Positions 47,101 through 60,283 of a stretch of DNA of 64,000 nucleotides are shown here, piece after piece (position 1 is the first letter of the stretch; each line of letters opens with the position of its first letter). The stretch is from the NCBI GenBank assembly GCA_017591395.1, contig WEDG01004475.1, positions 62,001 through 126,000 on the forward strand. The letters are read 5' to 3'. The notes below the pieces were generated by a model. That model saw only the letters and a list, made by a program, of their open reading frames with translations. It did not search any database and was not told the DNA's origin. Made by a program: the position numbers and the translations under genes. The stretch is from Schistocephalus solidus (Eukaryota; Platyhelminthes; Cestoda; Diphyllobothriidea; Diphyllobothriidae).

Positions 47101-47857
47101 GAGTGCGCATTTCCTTATGAACGATTCCGTGGTTTTATCTTCACATTGCAGTCATTAAATATTCCTCAAAACATCCGAAGTCCTTCAATCCTTGGTTGTG
47201 CTAAACACATCATTTCACCTCAAGCAGGCATGTATAGTGAAGCATCTGATAATGGCTGGTAGTAAGCATGACAGTTAACTTACTCTCTATATACTGTTAT
47301 CTTCCACTTTTCAAGGGCTAAAATTAACTCAATGGCAGAATAATTCTCAAGGAAATATCGAAAATGTGCCATTATCATATGCATTTGCACTCAAAAAAGT
47401 GTTAAAACTTATCAAACTAACTAATGCTGGTCCCTGCTATCATGACATATGAAAAAGTCATATATTTAGTTAATATTGCAATGTAAAATTCGACAAAATT
47501 TTCGTGTCTTCATCATCAATTTTAAAATCAGATTTGACAGTGAAGCTTTCGAATTGGAGCTTTAGCCCTTAATTTAGAGAACGACCTGTAGGGCTTTCGT
47601 TATGACTCAGTTGGCGGTTATACCAAACCATCATCTCTACCCCACCTGATAAAATTAACATAATTTAATACATTATTCTATAGCAACCTGCCATGAAATT
47701 TGGCTCATCTCTTTCGAAAACCTAAAGTATCTTATTTATATCACGACAAACAATATTTTACAAGTATTTAATCGATAATTTATTTTAAGTGCAGGACCTC
47801 GGCAAACCAGTGGGGTTTTCGACCTATGGGATAAATGAAAAATTGTTTATGCTCGAG
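44133..47857. mobile_element. 3.7-kb insert between flanking TTAA, unclassified
   Basis: This segment separates the two halves of copy 2. TTAA is present on both sides (44129-44132 and 47858-47861) and once in copy 1 (43370-43373), which is what a 4-bp TTAA target duplication would give. The ends read AGGGTACGAG at left and GCTCGAG at right; no convincing terminal inverted repeat is seen. No frame over 60 codons lies wholly inside the insert, so it would be non-autonomous or decayed. TTAA targets are typical of piggyBac-type elements, but the termini do not look like those. Confidence 0.55.
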
Positions 47858-48170
47858 TTAAGATCGTCAGCGGAGCTAATTTTATCTCCATGTTGCTTTC
47901 AAATTAACGCTTTACGAAATATAGAATGGTTCATTTTGTCTTACCAGGTTTTGTATAAAAAAGCTGGCTTTTAAAAACCATTAGTAACACGCAAGTGATC
48001 GAAAATGGTCACCGAGACTGGCAATTCAGCAATAAAACCAGTGCCCTTTTTCAATGTTTCTTCTGAGGAGCGTTTTGTCCGAGATGACAGCAGTTATTTC
48101 ACTTATGCATTGTTGAAGAAAAAATTTAAATTTGCGGTGAGAAAAATAAGCTCATTGACTTTTTTAAATA
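47858..48170. repeat. 759-bp duplication, copy 2, right part
   Basis: It matches 43370-43681 (GTCAGCGGAGCT, TACGAAATATAGAATGGTTC, AATGGTCACCGAGACTGGC). Left and right parts together total 759-760 bp, the same as copy 1, with one extra T. The junction AGTAAA at the end is shared with both unit starts. A 100-codon frame (48005-48307) begins here and runs past the duplication edge; no domain recognised. Confidence 0.9.
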
Positions 48171-48309
48171 GTAAATATCAAGTATTAATCAAAATACTAC
48201 TAGAACAAATCCTGAGTGCTCTTTCTACAGAACATTTATTAGATAAGCCATTTAACCATTTTAAACAATCTATAGGGATGTTTAGCCTGAAGTTATTGCA
48301 AAGATAACT

Positions 48310-50210
48310 GCAATGTTACAGTAGGCATAGGGTAATACCAAAAAGCTCTAAAATTGAAGGTCTAGAAAGCAATAAGAAACAGGTTTTCTGGCAATGTATA
48401 AGGTGGAAGAATTCAGCACATGTGAGCATTTATAAGAAATATGGTTCATTGTTTCGGATTAAGTATATTTGTTCCTCAGCTTCCCGATAACCCTCACCAT
48501 ATGAAATAAAATGCAAGTAGGTACATTCTTATTGGCCTAAATGTCAGCTCCTCTTTTTCTTACGAGGACCAAGTCTGGTTTTTGTGCATACAAATAAACC
48601 TAACAGATAATCCTCTATCCATTTAGGTGTATTATGGTACTTTACTATGCCGTTGTAAATTTTTAGGTTCCAAATTTTTGAACCTTTGGCAAAAAATGGG
48701 CTAGCATTCAAACTGCGCACAGACCCAGACCTAACGTTCAAACACACATATACACGTCACGATAGCCGATGTCACCGTTATTCCCTCCGATAGGATAGAG
48801 AACGCCAGATAATGACTTACGCATGAGGAAGTTTATAGTGATAGCAACTAGGTGCGGCATCTACAACCCATTATTTCCTCTCCTTCTCTTCCATTCACCT
48901 TGTTCCGGTGGTACGAGAGAATGAGACAGAGAGAAGACGCGCTCACCTGCAACAGACTAGCAAATACATACATCAGTTAGCATAAAGTATTACGGTAGGA
49001 ATCTAAAGTGAATTAACTGCAAACCCTAGAGGTGTGTTTTCCTCGCCAAAACTCAATTGCTGCAAATTTAGAGGTTATAAGTGAAATCATCTTCACAGAA
49101 CAGGAACTAGCAAAAAGCCCACACACGCGTTTCGCCGGTATCCGGCAGCCGTTTAACAAGTCTGTGAATCATCTGGCTTATCCATGCGTCCCCCAGGACT
49201 GACTCGCTACCAGATTCGTCGCAGCTGTGTCAAACAGCAGCAGAATACCGGCAAACACGTGCCTGGGCTTTACACCAATAACTGTGCTGTTACCAAGGTT
49301 CCACCTATAATCCTATATCTATATACTGCTGGTGGCATGCTGATAGTTTAATAAATATTACGCGGTTATCTTACGGTGGCTGACAGAAGTCGGTTAAAAT
49401 ATTCCAAAAGCGTTCAGTCTTCGCTCAATAACCTTAAAATAGACTGATTTACTCCGAGTTAGTGATTGATTTCTTAGGAAATTAAAAAGCTTTTCTGTCC
49501 CAGGAAATGTCAACCAACATTTTTTAAATGTGTTCTTGTTTAGAAGAAGTCCCTTAAATAGAGTTGTAATATTGATTATCGTACAACTTAATCTCTCGAA
49601 ATGTCAGTCAGGTCATGATGCCGGTTTTTGAACGAACTTCCTTCTGAGCGCCTGCAAAACTTATACTCTTAAAAATGGCTACTTCACTTTTAGGTATTTT
49701 TCATTGATTTTAAGTGCCTTTTAAATTTAAATATTTTCATAATAAAGTACAAAAGTGGTATTTGATTTCTGAGAGAGGGAAGATAGAGTGAGAGCAAGCT
49801 TGACTCTAATGAATTCATATCCACGACATTCAGTGCTTATTCCTTGCCATAAACCATTTCACACGTTTCGTAGCCATCAGGGTGCGATACACGCCATGGG
49901 TTGGGAGGTTTTTAGTTGATAGCATAACTGCTATTATATCATGAAAATATGAGAAGTTGATGGGGTTTATAAATGCTTATGGGGATGGGGGAGGTGAGAT
50001 GGGTGTGAGCAATGTTTTTAGATCGAATAGCGGGAGTGAACAGAACTTCTAATTAATCAGAGTGGACCACTGTCAGCAGCGGTTTGGGACTGCATGTGAA
50101 CACCATCTAAATTCTGTAGTGACCGAGGAAGACAGAGCGCCTTTACTAACGTCTTCGTACAACAACAGGTTAAATTCGCTGGCTATAAGGGCAACTGCCT
50201 CGGCTTTTTG
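48310..50210. other. Intron 2 sequence, mostly unassigned
   Basis: It contains FR1 single arm D (49490-49735) and the short dispersed patch at 49230-49275 shared with 31640-31750. Otherwise nothing recognised. Confidence 0.4.
49490..49735 (+). repeat. FR1 family, single-arm copy D
   Basis: It matches the left arm: GGAAATGTCAACC, AATGTGTTCTTG, ATATTGATTATCGTAC, GATGCCGG and CTTCCTTCTGAGCGCC. No matching inverted arm was found nearby, so it is a solo or truncated copy. Confidence 0.55.
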
Positions 50211-50213
50211 GTA

Positions 50214-51790
50214 TCACCCTTTGGCGATGGTCTTTAAGGAAGTCAGTTGATGTCCGGTAGACAATTTGAAAGGCTTCTTCGAATCGACTTGTTGATCAAC
50301 ATCAAATAGATGTGCAAGAATAGAACTTAAAATCGATCTCCTTTTTCCTCTACTTAGCCAGGCAGGTATGTATTCAAGTAACCTTATGCTCAAGCGTCTC
50401 TTTGTACGAGCAAGGCGTCCCACTCCACAGGGTCTAGCGCATGCGTAAATACACGACGACTGTCTTAACCCTTCCTGCAAAGGATAGGTGAGTTCAGGAA
50501 GAATACGTTTAGTTTCATCATGAACAAACTCTCGTGATCGATATCTTCAGACGTTGTTTTTCTAGTTTGTTTTTTATCCCCCTACAAAAGACAGTCTTAT
50601 AAACACGTCTTTCTTCTCTACCACTGCAGTGGTAGGCCTTGCCATGCGCTCCCAAATAATCCACAGAATGAATCTTTCTGCTAAGCTGCTTTCCCGAAGT
50701 GAGTTCTGCAGTTGCGGAGGAGTTGCATCAACAGATTTAGGAAAACAAGTGGGTCGCAACCTAGCTGTCAATCCCTGGAGTAAATTTCATTTTATATTTA
50801 AGGGAATAAATTTGTAAAATTTAATGTATTTTCTTGTCGGGGTTTTTTTCGGATTAATCTGTGCTTGATAATCGAGGAACGTGATTTCATTATCCAGCTC
50901 CGACTGTGCAGAAAACTCAGTTGAGGAAGTTGCTCTGTTAAGCTACTGGACTAGCATTAAGGTGGTATGTTCTCTCAGGCAGAAGCAATGATTCACATAC
51001 AAACCGTAAGAGTGAAGGTCATCGATGGTGTCCTTTAGACTCGTTTTCTTGATCTTTACAATGAAATTTTCTTTTAGGAAACTGTCCATATGGCGAACAA
51101 ATTGCCTATATACATTGCAGAGAAACTGGGCATTGTTTGTTCCCAGCTTAATGAGTTCTCTAAGAATTTGTATTGGTATACATCAATGATAATGTGCATC
51201 CCAAATTATGTCTTAGAGTTAGTTTATTGGTTCTACAGCGGTTACTTGGGTAAAAAGTGATAATACATATAACACGAGTATTTTCGTCCATCGAGTTTAC
51301 TATCCTTTATATTGTCAAAAATCTCAAAGGTGTCACTTTCAAGCCGATTAAACTTCTCCATCAGTCATTTTGCAAGGGAGTGATGGGGCGAATTTTGTCA
51401 GCTCCAAGTTACGGCGCAGAGGTATCCCTGTCTGTGAATTTTCGGAGGATCATACCTTTCGGATATCATCATGTCGATATGGCTGAGCCTTTCAAACTCC
51501 CTGTAAGGCAAAATAACTTCTTTGTGGAGGTCTTTGAAAACTGCCGTCAACGACCCTCAATGTCCCTGCCAGAATCCCTATCGTTCTCGGATTTCAAAAA
51601 CGTGGTATGGTCCGACAAGAGAGTTTATAGTTTCATCTCATTATCCATCCAATTCGTCAGTTATAGTCCTGTAAACCTATTCATCCTGCTAAGTACAACA
51701 TTTTCGCTTTTGCTAAGCTCTATGGCCCAATCGGAATGCACCATAGTTAGGATACCTTTGTTTTATAGAGATCTCCATAATTAATATTTA
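50214..51790 (-). mobile_element. PLE fragment: RT region and GIY-YIG endonuclease
   Basis: Minus strand. 50480-50214 reads ARTKRRLSIRLLEYIPAWLS, RSILSSILAHLFDVDQQVD and KPFKLS, the IGRTKRRLSxRxxEHxPxWL / GHxVD pattern of one PLE endonuclease type (same type as 61476-62070). Upstream come KKDVFIRLSFVGG (linker) and, near 50890-50940, SELDNEITFLD (RT FLDV-type motif). 51257-51790 is repeated at 55710-55950 and on the minus strand reads TTFLKSENDRDSGRD and ADKIRPITPL, plausibly the RT N-terminal part (weaker). The 175-codon plus frame 51257-51784 is its antisense. Heavily decayed. Confidence 0.65.
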
Positions 51791-54700
51791 CAGCAGTTAA
51801 CCGCATTCAAATTAAGTTGATCAACTCCTGTAGACTCAGTAAGTTCTAGGTAAAAAGTCAGACTATGAAGACCCTTGAATTACCTATTAATCTATACTTG
51901 CATTGGCATCCCACATGCAATGCAAAATGTAGGACGTTGGGTTAAATCTATAAGATAGTTTTATCAAGACTTACTTAGGAATAGTTATAGACGTACCACT
52001 CCGGATTGTTCGGAAGTGTAGTCTGTAAATTAATTGATTAAACCCTTCAAAGGAGCCAAGGTCACATGTCCTCAATTGTTTGCACATAGCCTTCAAACAC
52101 CATTCTTCGGAGAGTTTCAAGACGGTCAAGGACAACTGGTCTCTGATACGGGCCCCGTTAAAGATCCTCACTTAACTGTATCAAGGTGAGTTTCTACAGT
52201 TCCTCAAAGTGTGCCTGAGGAAACAATCCTAAGATTTCTTCCGAAGGTTTTCCAGCAAAGTCTCCGACGTTTAACCTGATCCATACACTGTGATATCAGT
52301 TTTATTCAGTGTATTTGACTCTGCAAGTCTGTTGTCAAACGTTAGGAATTTACAGAGTCCTTTTAACACTGAGGGGTCTTTTGTCACCTTAAACTCTGCT
52401 CATATTCTCATGTAAAATTTCAAAAGTACGGTCAGAAAATAAAAAGACTTGTGGGAACGATAAGTGTTAACCACAACAACACTTATAAACCTTCCCAAAA
52501 TCGATTTGTTTCTTATATCTGAAAAGTGCATAGACCTGATGATTCATAGGTTTTTTGTATCTTAATACAATTTTTATCCTTTTAACTCAGCCAGCGGTCC
52601 TAGACAGTTTATGCGCCTAAGAAGAGGTTCATACACACCTTGTCTAAGTGGCTGCCCTTTGCTTAACAGGTTACATTCTCATCACAGCTCGGTTTAGCTA
52701 GTAGTTTATGAAGTTAAACAAGGCCAGTCTGCCTGCATTATTATTACCGAGACTTTCTTGAAACACACATTTTCTTCAGTGTAGCCTCCTTATGACCTCA
52801 ATATCAGGAAATGTTTTGGTCTTTATGGCAGGAAAACTTGCTTGTGTCTGAAACCTTGTCCGAGCGTGCACTGAATCATTTTCCTTACTAGACGCCTTTA
52901 TCCAAAAAAGGTCAAAGCACCTAAAAGAAAGTGGAGGTGGTATGCCAAAAATGATATAAGAACGTGTCAACACTTGCAGTATTTTAGCATAACCACGCTC
53001 CACCTCTCTCCATCTCCAATAGCATTGTAGTTTTTGTTCAAACAATACAAGCATCTCAGAGGAAATGGGTACTTCAAACAATCTTTTCGGCCAGTCTTCG
53101 CAGTCCTGGTTAGTAAATTGCAGTAGTGAGAAGCGGTGTCAAAATAACTATATATGAGAGAGCTCTGCTATAACTTGACATCATTGAAGGTCAAATTAAG
53201 ACTTGATAGGCCTCAAACTAAAGGTACTGGCAATGGATAACTAATGTATTTATTGCACACAAACACAGTTTAGTTCTGTCAAGTAACCATAAAGAAGGAT
53301 CTGCAGAATGAACTAAAATCCTACCTTACTACATATATAAAAAATGCCCTTCAGAAAGGAATTAGGTGCTTAGGCTTTTAGTTTTGGTGGTAAGACAGAT
53401 GTTGAATAGTTCTCGCGGCTAGAGAACTAAATATATTAGAGGTCTGTTGTACCTTGCTGATCGAAAATGAAACTGGGTTTAAAGTAGGTGATTAAACTGA
53501 TGAAAATTGAGGACCAAAGTAGACATGATCAGCTGCAGATGTTCCGAGCTTTGCCCTGAAGGAAGGAGGTTTTTCTTAAACGAAGTACCCTTGAACTAAG
53601 TTTCATAGATGAATAAAATGTACCTGTACTCTTAATTCAGTCAATTGTTCTGTCATTGAAAAAAATAACATAATTGGAAGCAAATATAACGATACTTTAG
53701 ATTAAGCATATTTTTTATGTTAATAATTATCAGTGACACGTCTGCTTATCTCATTCTGCTCCTCTAGTTTAGGGATAAGTTGACACAAAAGGTTTGCGAA
53801 GACGAGTTTTGTCAACTTCAACCTAGATATTTTTAGTCTGTAAAATTTGTCTATAAAAGTAAATTTCAGAAACAGTTTTAATTTTCAAAAATAAAAGTCT
53901 GAAAATCACCAAAAATGCCACCACTACTTCCCAGAAATACACAAATTTTCCATAAGTACAAGCGAACCCGATTTTGGAGAAAACTTTTAATATTTTTATG
54001 GTAACTCTTTAGAGAAGTATGAGGTTAAAACGTACGTACAAACAACGAAAACAGTTCCAAAATAGAAAGAAATGTAATATTTGGTTTGCGATTAAAAACA
54101 TGTCCCTTTCACGCAAAGAAGTGCATAATTAGGCAAAATCTGGCAATAGAGATAAAAGCCGTGAAACAGCTGCGCAAAGCCTCTTATTAGAGAGGACTTT
54201 TCATTTGATCCCAAGAATATACATCATTAAATATTTTTGTACAGCTCTTTGATTTCCAACATGTACGGCTCGGCTGTAACTGAAACTTTAAACATGTTCA
54301 GATCCCCTATCTGCAGAAAAAAACGATATCTTAAGGTGAAAGAAAAACATTTACTGTAATAGGAACGTTTCCTATATTATCGAATGCTTTAAGAGTTATA
54401 TGATGGTTTTAACTGTTCTCGTCCTACTAAAAATATAACCTAAATTCAGATCTTCCAGAAAAAATCAAAATAAATTTGTAAGAAGAGAGTTTTGCGTACA
54501 AAGAATACCTTGACTTGCTTCCATCATCGCAGAAAAATGATAAGAGCTCTTTTTTCCTTGTGATCGGCCTCGTATCCTAATATTTTACTTCGATTTTTGA
54601 AGTCGCCACGATAATTATCCTGACATCGTTTATGCCTTACACAGGAACAAACTAAGTCGAGAGTCACCTCCTTTCACTTGCTTTAAATGATTCGTCGTCT

Positions 54701-55241
54701 ATTATTTATGACAATAAATCTTCCGATGAACCATGCCTGAAGTCTCAGAATCTTTATATTTTAGTCTTCATTAAAATTGCATTCTAATTGGAAGTTAAAG
54801 TCAACTCATAATTTTTAGTATGTTAATTTTTATAAGCTGTAGAAAATATATACCTTTTAAGATTAGAGTCATCAGCGTAGTGTCTGCACTGTGGTTAACT
54901 ATTTTCGCTGAATTTGCGTTTCCTCTTTGCCAAAGATCTTTTCATATAGGCAATCTCTGTTGCTAGGCTTTTTGAATACTTTTAATTATATTTGGTAGAG
55001 TCTATCGCTTTTGCGTAGTGCAGGTGCATTTAAGGCTTTCTAAAAAGGGTATACTACTACCCTTTGAATGCTACTTAAATGATTATGGGTAAAGGTGCTG
55101 CTAAGACCGATGGAATCCTTCCAGTGCGTTTTTATATCAAATCAGTGGAATAAAAACTTGTTAAGGTTTCCGGAATCCGTGCAGACGCGAACATAAAGCG
55201 TAAATAATGCATAAGTTATGTGAAGCAACGGTTTATTATTT
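51791..55241. other. Unassigned intron 2 sequence
   Basis: Possibly the decayed upstream part of the PLE at 50-51.8 kb at its left edge. The rest is AT-rich with only short frames, of which 52776-53081 (minus, 101 codons) is the longest and has no recognised domain. Confidence 0.4.
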
Positions 55242-57530
55242 TTAACTTTCGAATTCGTACATGATATTCTCACCAGAGATAGGGGCAGCAACAGAAAAAG
55301 TTGCAGTTATAGGAACTACAAAGGATTCAACGCTCAATAGCACACGTTTGGATTGGATTTCATGGGGCGCTGGATCCCGAAGCAAAGTCAATAAAAAGAT
55401 TGAGTTTCCATCCAAGGCCCAGGCTTCAATCTCATCTCGATGTGTCTTCGTTCCGCGGTGGGCGATTATCATTGAGGCTGCAAATATGCACACATGACCA
55501 ATTTTGTAGATGTGGGCAACTACCTGCAATCATTTATTACCCCATCGCATAGCCAGGTTATACTTATGGGTGCGCGAATTGAGCATGAGTTGGAAGGGAT
55601 ATGATACACTACCGTGGGATTTATTTGGTCCTTGATGTTTATAACATTGTTGCGCATGAGAGCTTTGACCAGTGTGCAAATCCCACATATAGCCTCGTAC
55701 CACTGCACACGGTGTCAAAAGTGTCATTTTTAAGCCGATTCAACTTCTCCATCAGTCATTTTGCAATAGAGTGATGGGGCGAATTTATCAGATCCAGTTC
55801 CGGCGCAGAGGTAATCCCTCTCTGTGAATTTTCGGAGGGTCATACCTTCCGGATATCATCATGCCGATATGGCTGAGTCTTTCAAACTCCCTGTAAGGCA
55901 GAAGAATTTATTTGTCTTTGAAAACTGTCGTCAACAACCCTCACGGCATTGCAGAGTAAACTATTCTTGATGGTGTTTGCAAATACCCTCTGGGGCTAAA
56001 TGCATATGTTACAACGTGTGAATGCCTTTAATAGTTGGTTCGAAAACCCTTGTCACAGAACTATCGCGCACCACGTACCTTGTTCTCTCACTTGCTCCAT
56101 GTAGTCTGAAGCAGATTGAAGAGTAAACTCACACAACATCTTTTGTGAAACACCGGATTTTTGTTGCGAAATCTGAGATTTTATGTGATGTTTATTGATT
56201 TCCTGTAATACGTCGACTTAATTCCACCGTTGGGATTTCGTTTGACTAGCACATCATCGCAGGGAGCTTCTGCACTTTTTGTATATCAGAGACGTTTCTT
56301 TTCAGCTAGTTCTAGAAGTTTTTTGCGTATTTGCTTAACGACAACAAACGTGTTGCCACAGTAACTACGCCAAACGGCCAGCTAATGTAAATCGAAGGCA
56401 GTAATTTCTAATTCACGAAGGTAGATATCTGCTAATGAACCGGGGAAAGAGAGATGGTTGCAGTTTCCTTGATATGCACATTGGTTTCTCCAGCCAAAGT
56501 GGAGGAATTCTTAAAAAAAATTTAACAGCCATGTGAAATCTTCGACTTTGAGTGGACTCAGATACCGATCATCGGCCACTTAAATTCTTTTGCTCAAAAC
56601 ATTGTGCTAGAGATTTGGTGGGTTAGATGTGGATAACGACAACACATCGAATGAGATCACGATTTTACGTAATGTAATCGTCAACAATTAGAAGTCTAGG
56701 AGCAATTTTAAGGCCAATCGAACTGAGGTAGTCAAATTGCCTTGCAGAAACTTCAATTTTGGGAACATCAACTTAGTCAAATTATATGTAGTGCTGAGTT
56801 TAAAAGACATATGGCTCATGGATTTTTGGCACTTCACTAAATCGAGCAAGAGAGTTGTCCCTTGCTTCTGTTTGACGAAATTCTTCTCCATGATCAGGTG
56901 TTTGGGCGAATATTCTTTATGTAGTTTTATTCCATCAATCTGCAAGTGCTTTGGCTTCGGAATTCTGCTCGCTTTAAAAAGACATAGTTTTTCACTATAG
57001 TCCTCCCGGTTGATCAAAACAGTTTTTAGTCTCTTATTAACGCGTTGAATGATAATAATGTCATCATCATCAGTTGGTGCATATCGTTTTATTCCCTATC
57101 TAAAACAGATTTATTTGGTCTGCGTGCTATCAGCAAATAGTTAACATGCTTTTAAATGTATTTTTGTTGACGTCAGGTGTTTCAGTTCTCGAAACGCCAA
57201 CTTCCAGAGTTGCAATGACGTCAACCGGGTCAGCATCTGAGGTGATAAGTTAATTCCTAATGCTATAGCCGTTGTAGCTGCTGCTCATCTAGGCGCTTAG
57301 ATGCAATATTTTGGCTCGTCTAAGATTTTCAGTTCTTGCTCGTTTAATCGAATTACGTTTCTGTTACACAAATTCATTTCTTGGCTTGTCTGGAATCCGC
57401 AAATGTAGAAAAATATTTCCAAGACCCTTGGTGGTTGAATTGCCAAAATTTGGACGCGGCTTAGCTTAATCCTAGCCCTGTAATTTCTCAGAATCCGTAA
57501 AGTGTCTTCCATAAGAACTCTCGCCACTTA
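55242..57530 (-). mobile_element. PLE, nearly full-length but decayed (N-terminal region, RT, GIY-YIG)
   Basis: Read on the minus strand from high to low coordinates. 57527-57297 has VIRLNEQELKILDEPKYC, matching the PLE N-terminal pattern NLS..EL..L..GPKFC. 57080-56950 has DDDIIIIQRVNKRLKTVLIN then REDYSEKL, corresponding to DD..V...KG..VVxxNREDYxxKL. 55950-55710 repeats the RT-region segment also found at 51257. 55727-55242 has GPNKSHGSVSYPF, then VVAHIYKIGHVCIFAASMII and EIEAWALDGNSI, the GIY-YIG endonuclease C-terminal half. The domain order is right and spans about 2.3 kb, so this is the most complete PLE here, though with many stops and shifts. Confidence 0.7.
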
Positions 57531-57739
57531 TCTAATGCACTGTTGCACAACTCTGCCCACTAACCGTGTCATCAGGAGGCTTATATCTTGGGTACCTTGG
57601 TTGCCATTCATCTTGTAAAAATTTGCGAAAAAACGGAATTCTTTGTATGTTACTACTTTGCATGTGGAAAAATAGCTCTCAGCCGCAAGTTTTCCCACGC
57701 GTATCGCGTCCAACAGGCAGTTATTGTAATTCATATTGT

Positions 57740-60240
57740 AATCTGATATGATTTAAAAGTATGAGATAATTTCAAATGATACTATTAGCAGCTAGATTTT
57801 CCATTGTCTCAATAATAGCTCTTTAGTTTTCCCCCAAAGATTGCCTATCAAATTATTTGCATATAACAGTGTTCATTTTTTAAAATAGACCCAGAAGCCT
57901 ATGAACCGCCTGTCATAGTCCTTATTCACATTATCAGTAAATTGTATTCAGACATTGATAAAAATAATATAATCTGTAAATTTTACATGAATTTTTAATT
58001 TTAATTTAATCAAATATTTCTTATTAAAAATGCCCTGCGCTAGAATGTTTGACGGAAGTTTCTCACTACCAATACAATGTACGAAAGACATGGTTTTTCA
58101 GCCATCTTTGCTCCTTTACGTATTTTAAAATACTGAATATTGCATGCGGAAGTTAAAGGAACTACAAATTCTTGATGAACTTCATATTTCTTTCAGGATA
58201 AACCCGTTTGAGATCGAATTTCTGTACATATTTAAATGAAACAACTAAAACTATCAATAAAAGCCAAGGAAAAAATAAATCCATTCATTTTAGAAACTTC
58301 AGAAAAGAAATAGAACATGCTTTATATTTTTCAATATTAGTACATTTTAACCTTTTGTTAAATCAGAGCTTTATTCATTAATATAAGTATAAAATTCACA
58401 TTTTACGTATGTAGGGCTGCCTTCTCCATTTGAACATAGGCCTTGTTTATTAAAAAACGGACTTGCACCTAAAAAGTAGTTTTGAGTGCTTTTCTGCCAT
58501 ATAAAATTCCTTAAACGTTTTGACTTATAAAAATGGTTTGATGAAAATCCCATGCACGATGCAGGTTCTGAGAAGTGCCAGATAGTTCTAAAATGAAATG
58601 GTAAAGTAAAAAGAAATTTTGCGTTCAGCCTGTTGCCTCCTCTGCCGTATATAACTAAGGAATTCGTTTTACACTTAAATTGCTTTTCTGCACATGATCA
58701 ACATTATGTGGTATTATTTCTATTATTATTAAAAGCACTGAGTTCCACTATGTTGCGTATTTATTTTTTGCCGATATTGCTAGGCAAAAGAAGATTATAC
58801 ATTTTCGGAAGACCGCTTTTGTCGAGTTCGGCTGGGGAGAGGGGGTCGATGTATTATGTAACTATTTGGAGACAGCAATGCCCTTCTACAAAAAGCATAG
58901 CGAATACAACGAGTGCAAACAGCTACCTCGCAAATTACTCTCAAGCGTGTTTGGGCCGAATTACAACCGCAAAATACTGCAATTTGCAAACTCGCCCATT
59001 CACAATAATACTTTTAACCCGATGAAAAACCCAAAGGTACTTGCTGTTACTGCATTAAAAGAACAACAAAATGTCTTTCTTGCATCTGTGCCCGATCTTT
59101 CGGTACCGAATGACCACTGTAGCAGCCACGTACACCTATTCGTAGGGTAGATAAAATTATTATATCTAGCAGACAGAACAAATGCAGATGGAATATACGT
59201 TAAGCCTTATGATAAAGGCACACACGAAATTGAAACTTCTTTTTTTCGCAGTCTTAGTGAAAAAAGCCTTTAAAGAAAATGGGTAATATGGGAAAACAAA
59301 CGGCGTCCTGTTAAACGTTCTCAGCCACAACATGCACCATTTCATACTCGCAAACCTAAAGTACTACCTGCAAGATTCCGGCAAAATCTTCGAACATCTT
59401 AAGCTTAAACACTAGTAACCATTCTAGGTATTAAGAGAAGGTGTGCTAGCACTTATTGAGATGCTTAGGTTGCACGCTCAGACCCTTTTGTCTTTGCTGC
59501 GTGGGCTTATCAAGAAAATATTGGATTTTGGTGCCAACTTACTGTATTCACTGCAAGAAAACAGGGAGTTTTACAAGGTTATGTAAATGCGTAATTTCAG
59601 ACATTATTTCTAGGTTTGCTTTGACAGTTTGAACCAGATTGCCATTTGGTAATACCGTAAAAGAAGGCAATTCGAGTTGGAAACAATAAAGTCGGAATTA
59701 AAAGAGTTATAAATGACATGCTCATCTTGCTTTTTTAATCTACTTAAACCGAGTTATGAAAGTACGAAGAACATTACCTTCCACCATACAATTCCTTTAA
59801 GATGTGCGAACAGCAACCATTTCCTTATGAGTTTCTTACACAGAGATCTGCTTGCTGCAACAATGGAGAGCAGATTGCTTGTCAGTACATAGGATGTGCC
59901 TATAGAGGGAAGTAATTGACTTATCATTTACATGTCTGGTTAAATGTGAAATGCAAATGCCGGAAAATCTGCAAAATCGGGGGAGAGGAAGACGAGGGGC
60001 ACAATTACGGAAGTCGTTTTACTGCACACAAAATTCCGAAATGTTAGCACGTTCAACTGCTCCAAAACTTGGGGACTACTAACCACCCAAGACAAACACA
60101 CATTTTCTGCACACTTTAGGCAAGTCCGCAACAGGCCGCTTGGGGTTTTAAAACATCCGTAAGCATATGTGGTTTTTCTTTCTTGAGTGTTTAAAAATGC
60201 GTTTTAAAGGAGACTGAATTTATGCGCAACGTTTGAGCAA
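57740..60240. other. Unassigned 3' part of intron 2
   Basis: The plus frames 58633-59025 (130 codons) and 58866-59150 (94 codons) overlap each other and an antisense frame, and show no recognisable domain. No repeat was identified. Confidence 0.35.
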
Positions 60241-60283
60241 GAGGTTTGAATGTTATTCTTCCCTTTGTCTCTTTTCTGTGCAG

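Larger units (their letters stand above)
34485..60283 (+). other. TPST: TPST intron 2 (25.8 kb, phase 2)
   Basis: GTAAGT donor, CTGTGCAG acceptor. It contains a 268-bp tandem duplication, a G4 motif, PLE fragments at about 40.8, 50.2 and 55.2 kb and the interrupted 759-bp duplication, each listed separately. 57740-60283 shows only short unconvincing reading frames. Confidence 0.9.

Noticed and set aside
48005..48307. 100-codon plus frame starting MVTETGNSAIKPVP
   Set aside because: It begins inside a recent duplication; the other copy has an early stop and the frame runs past the duplication boundary. Without homology it is not called a gene, although a decayed exon cannot be excluded.
51257..51784. 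175-codon plus frame
   Set aside because: It is antisense to a PLE segment that is repeated at 55710-55950; the plus-strand peptide shows no domain.
58633..59150. Overlapping 130- and 94-codon plus frames
   Set aside because: They are mutually overlapping, with an antisense frame, no domain, and no splice signals linking them to TPST.
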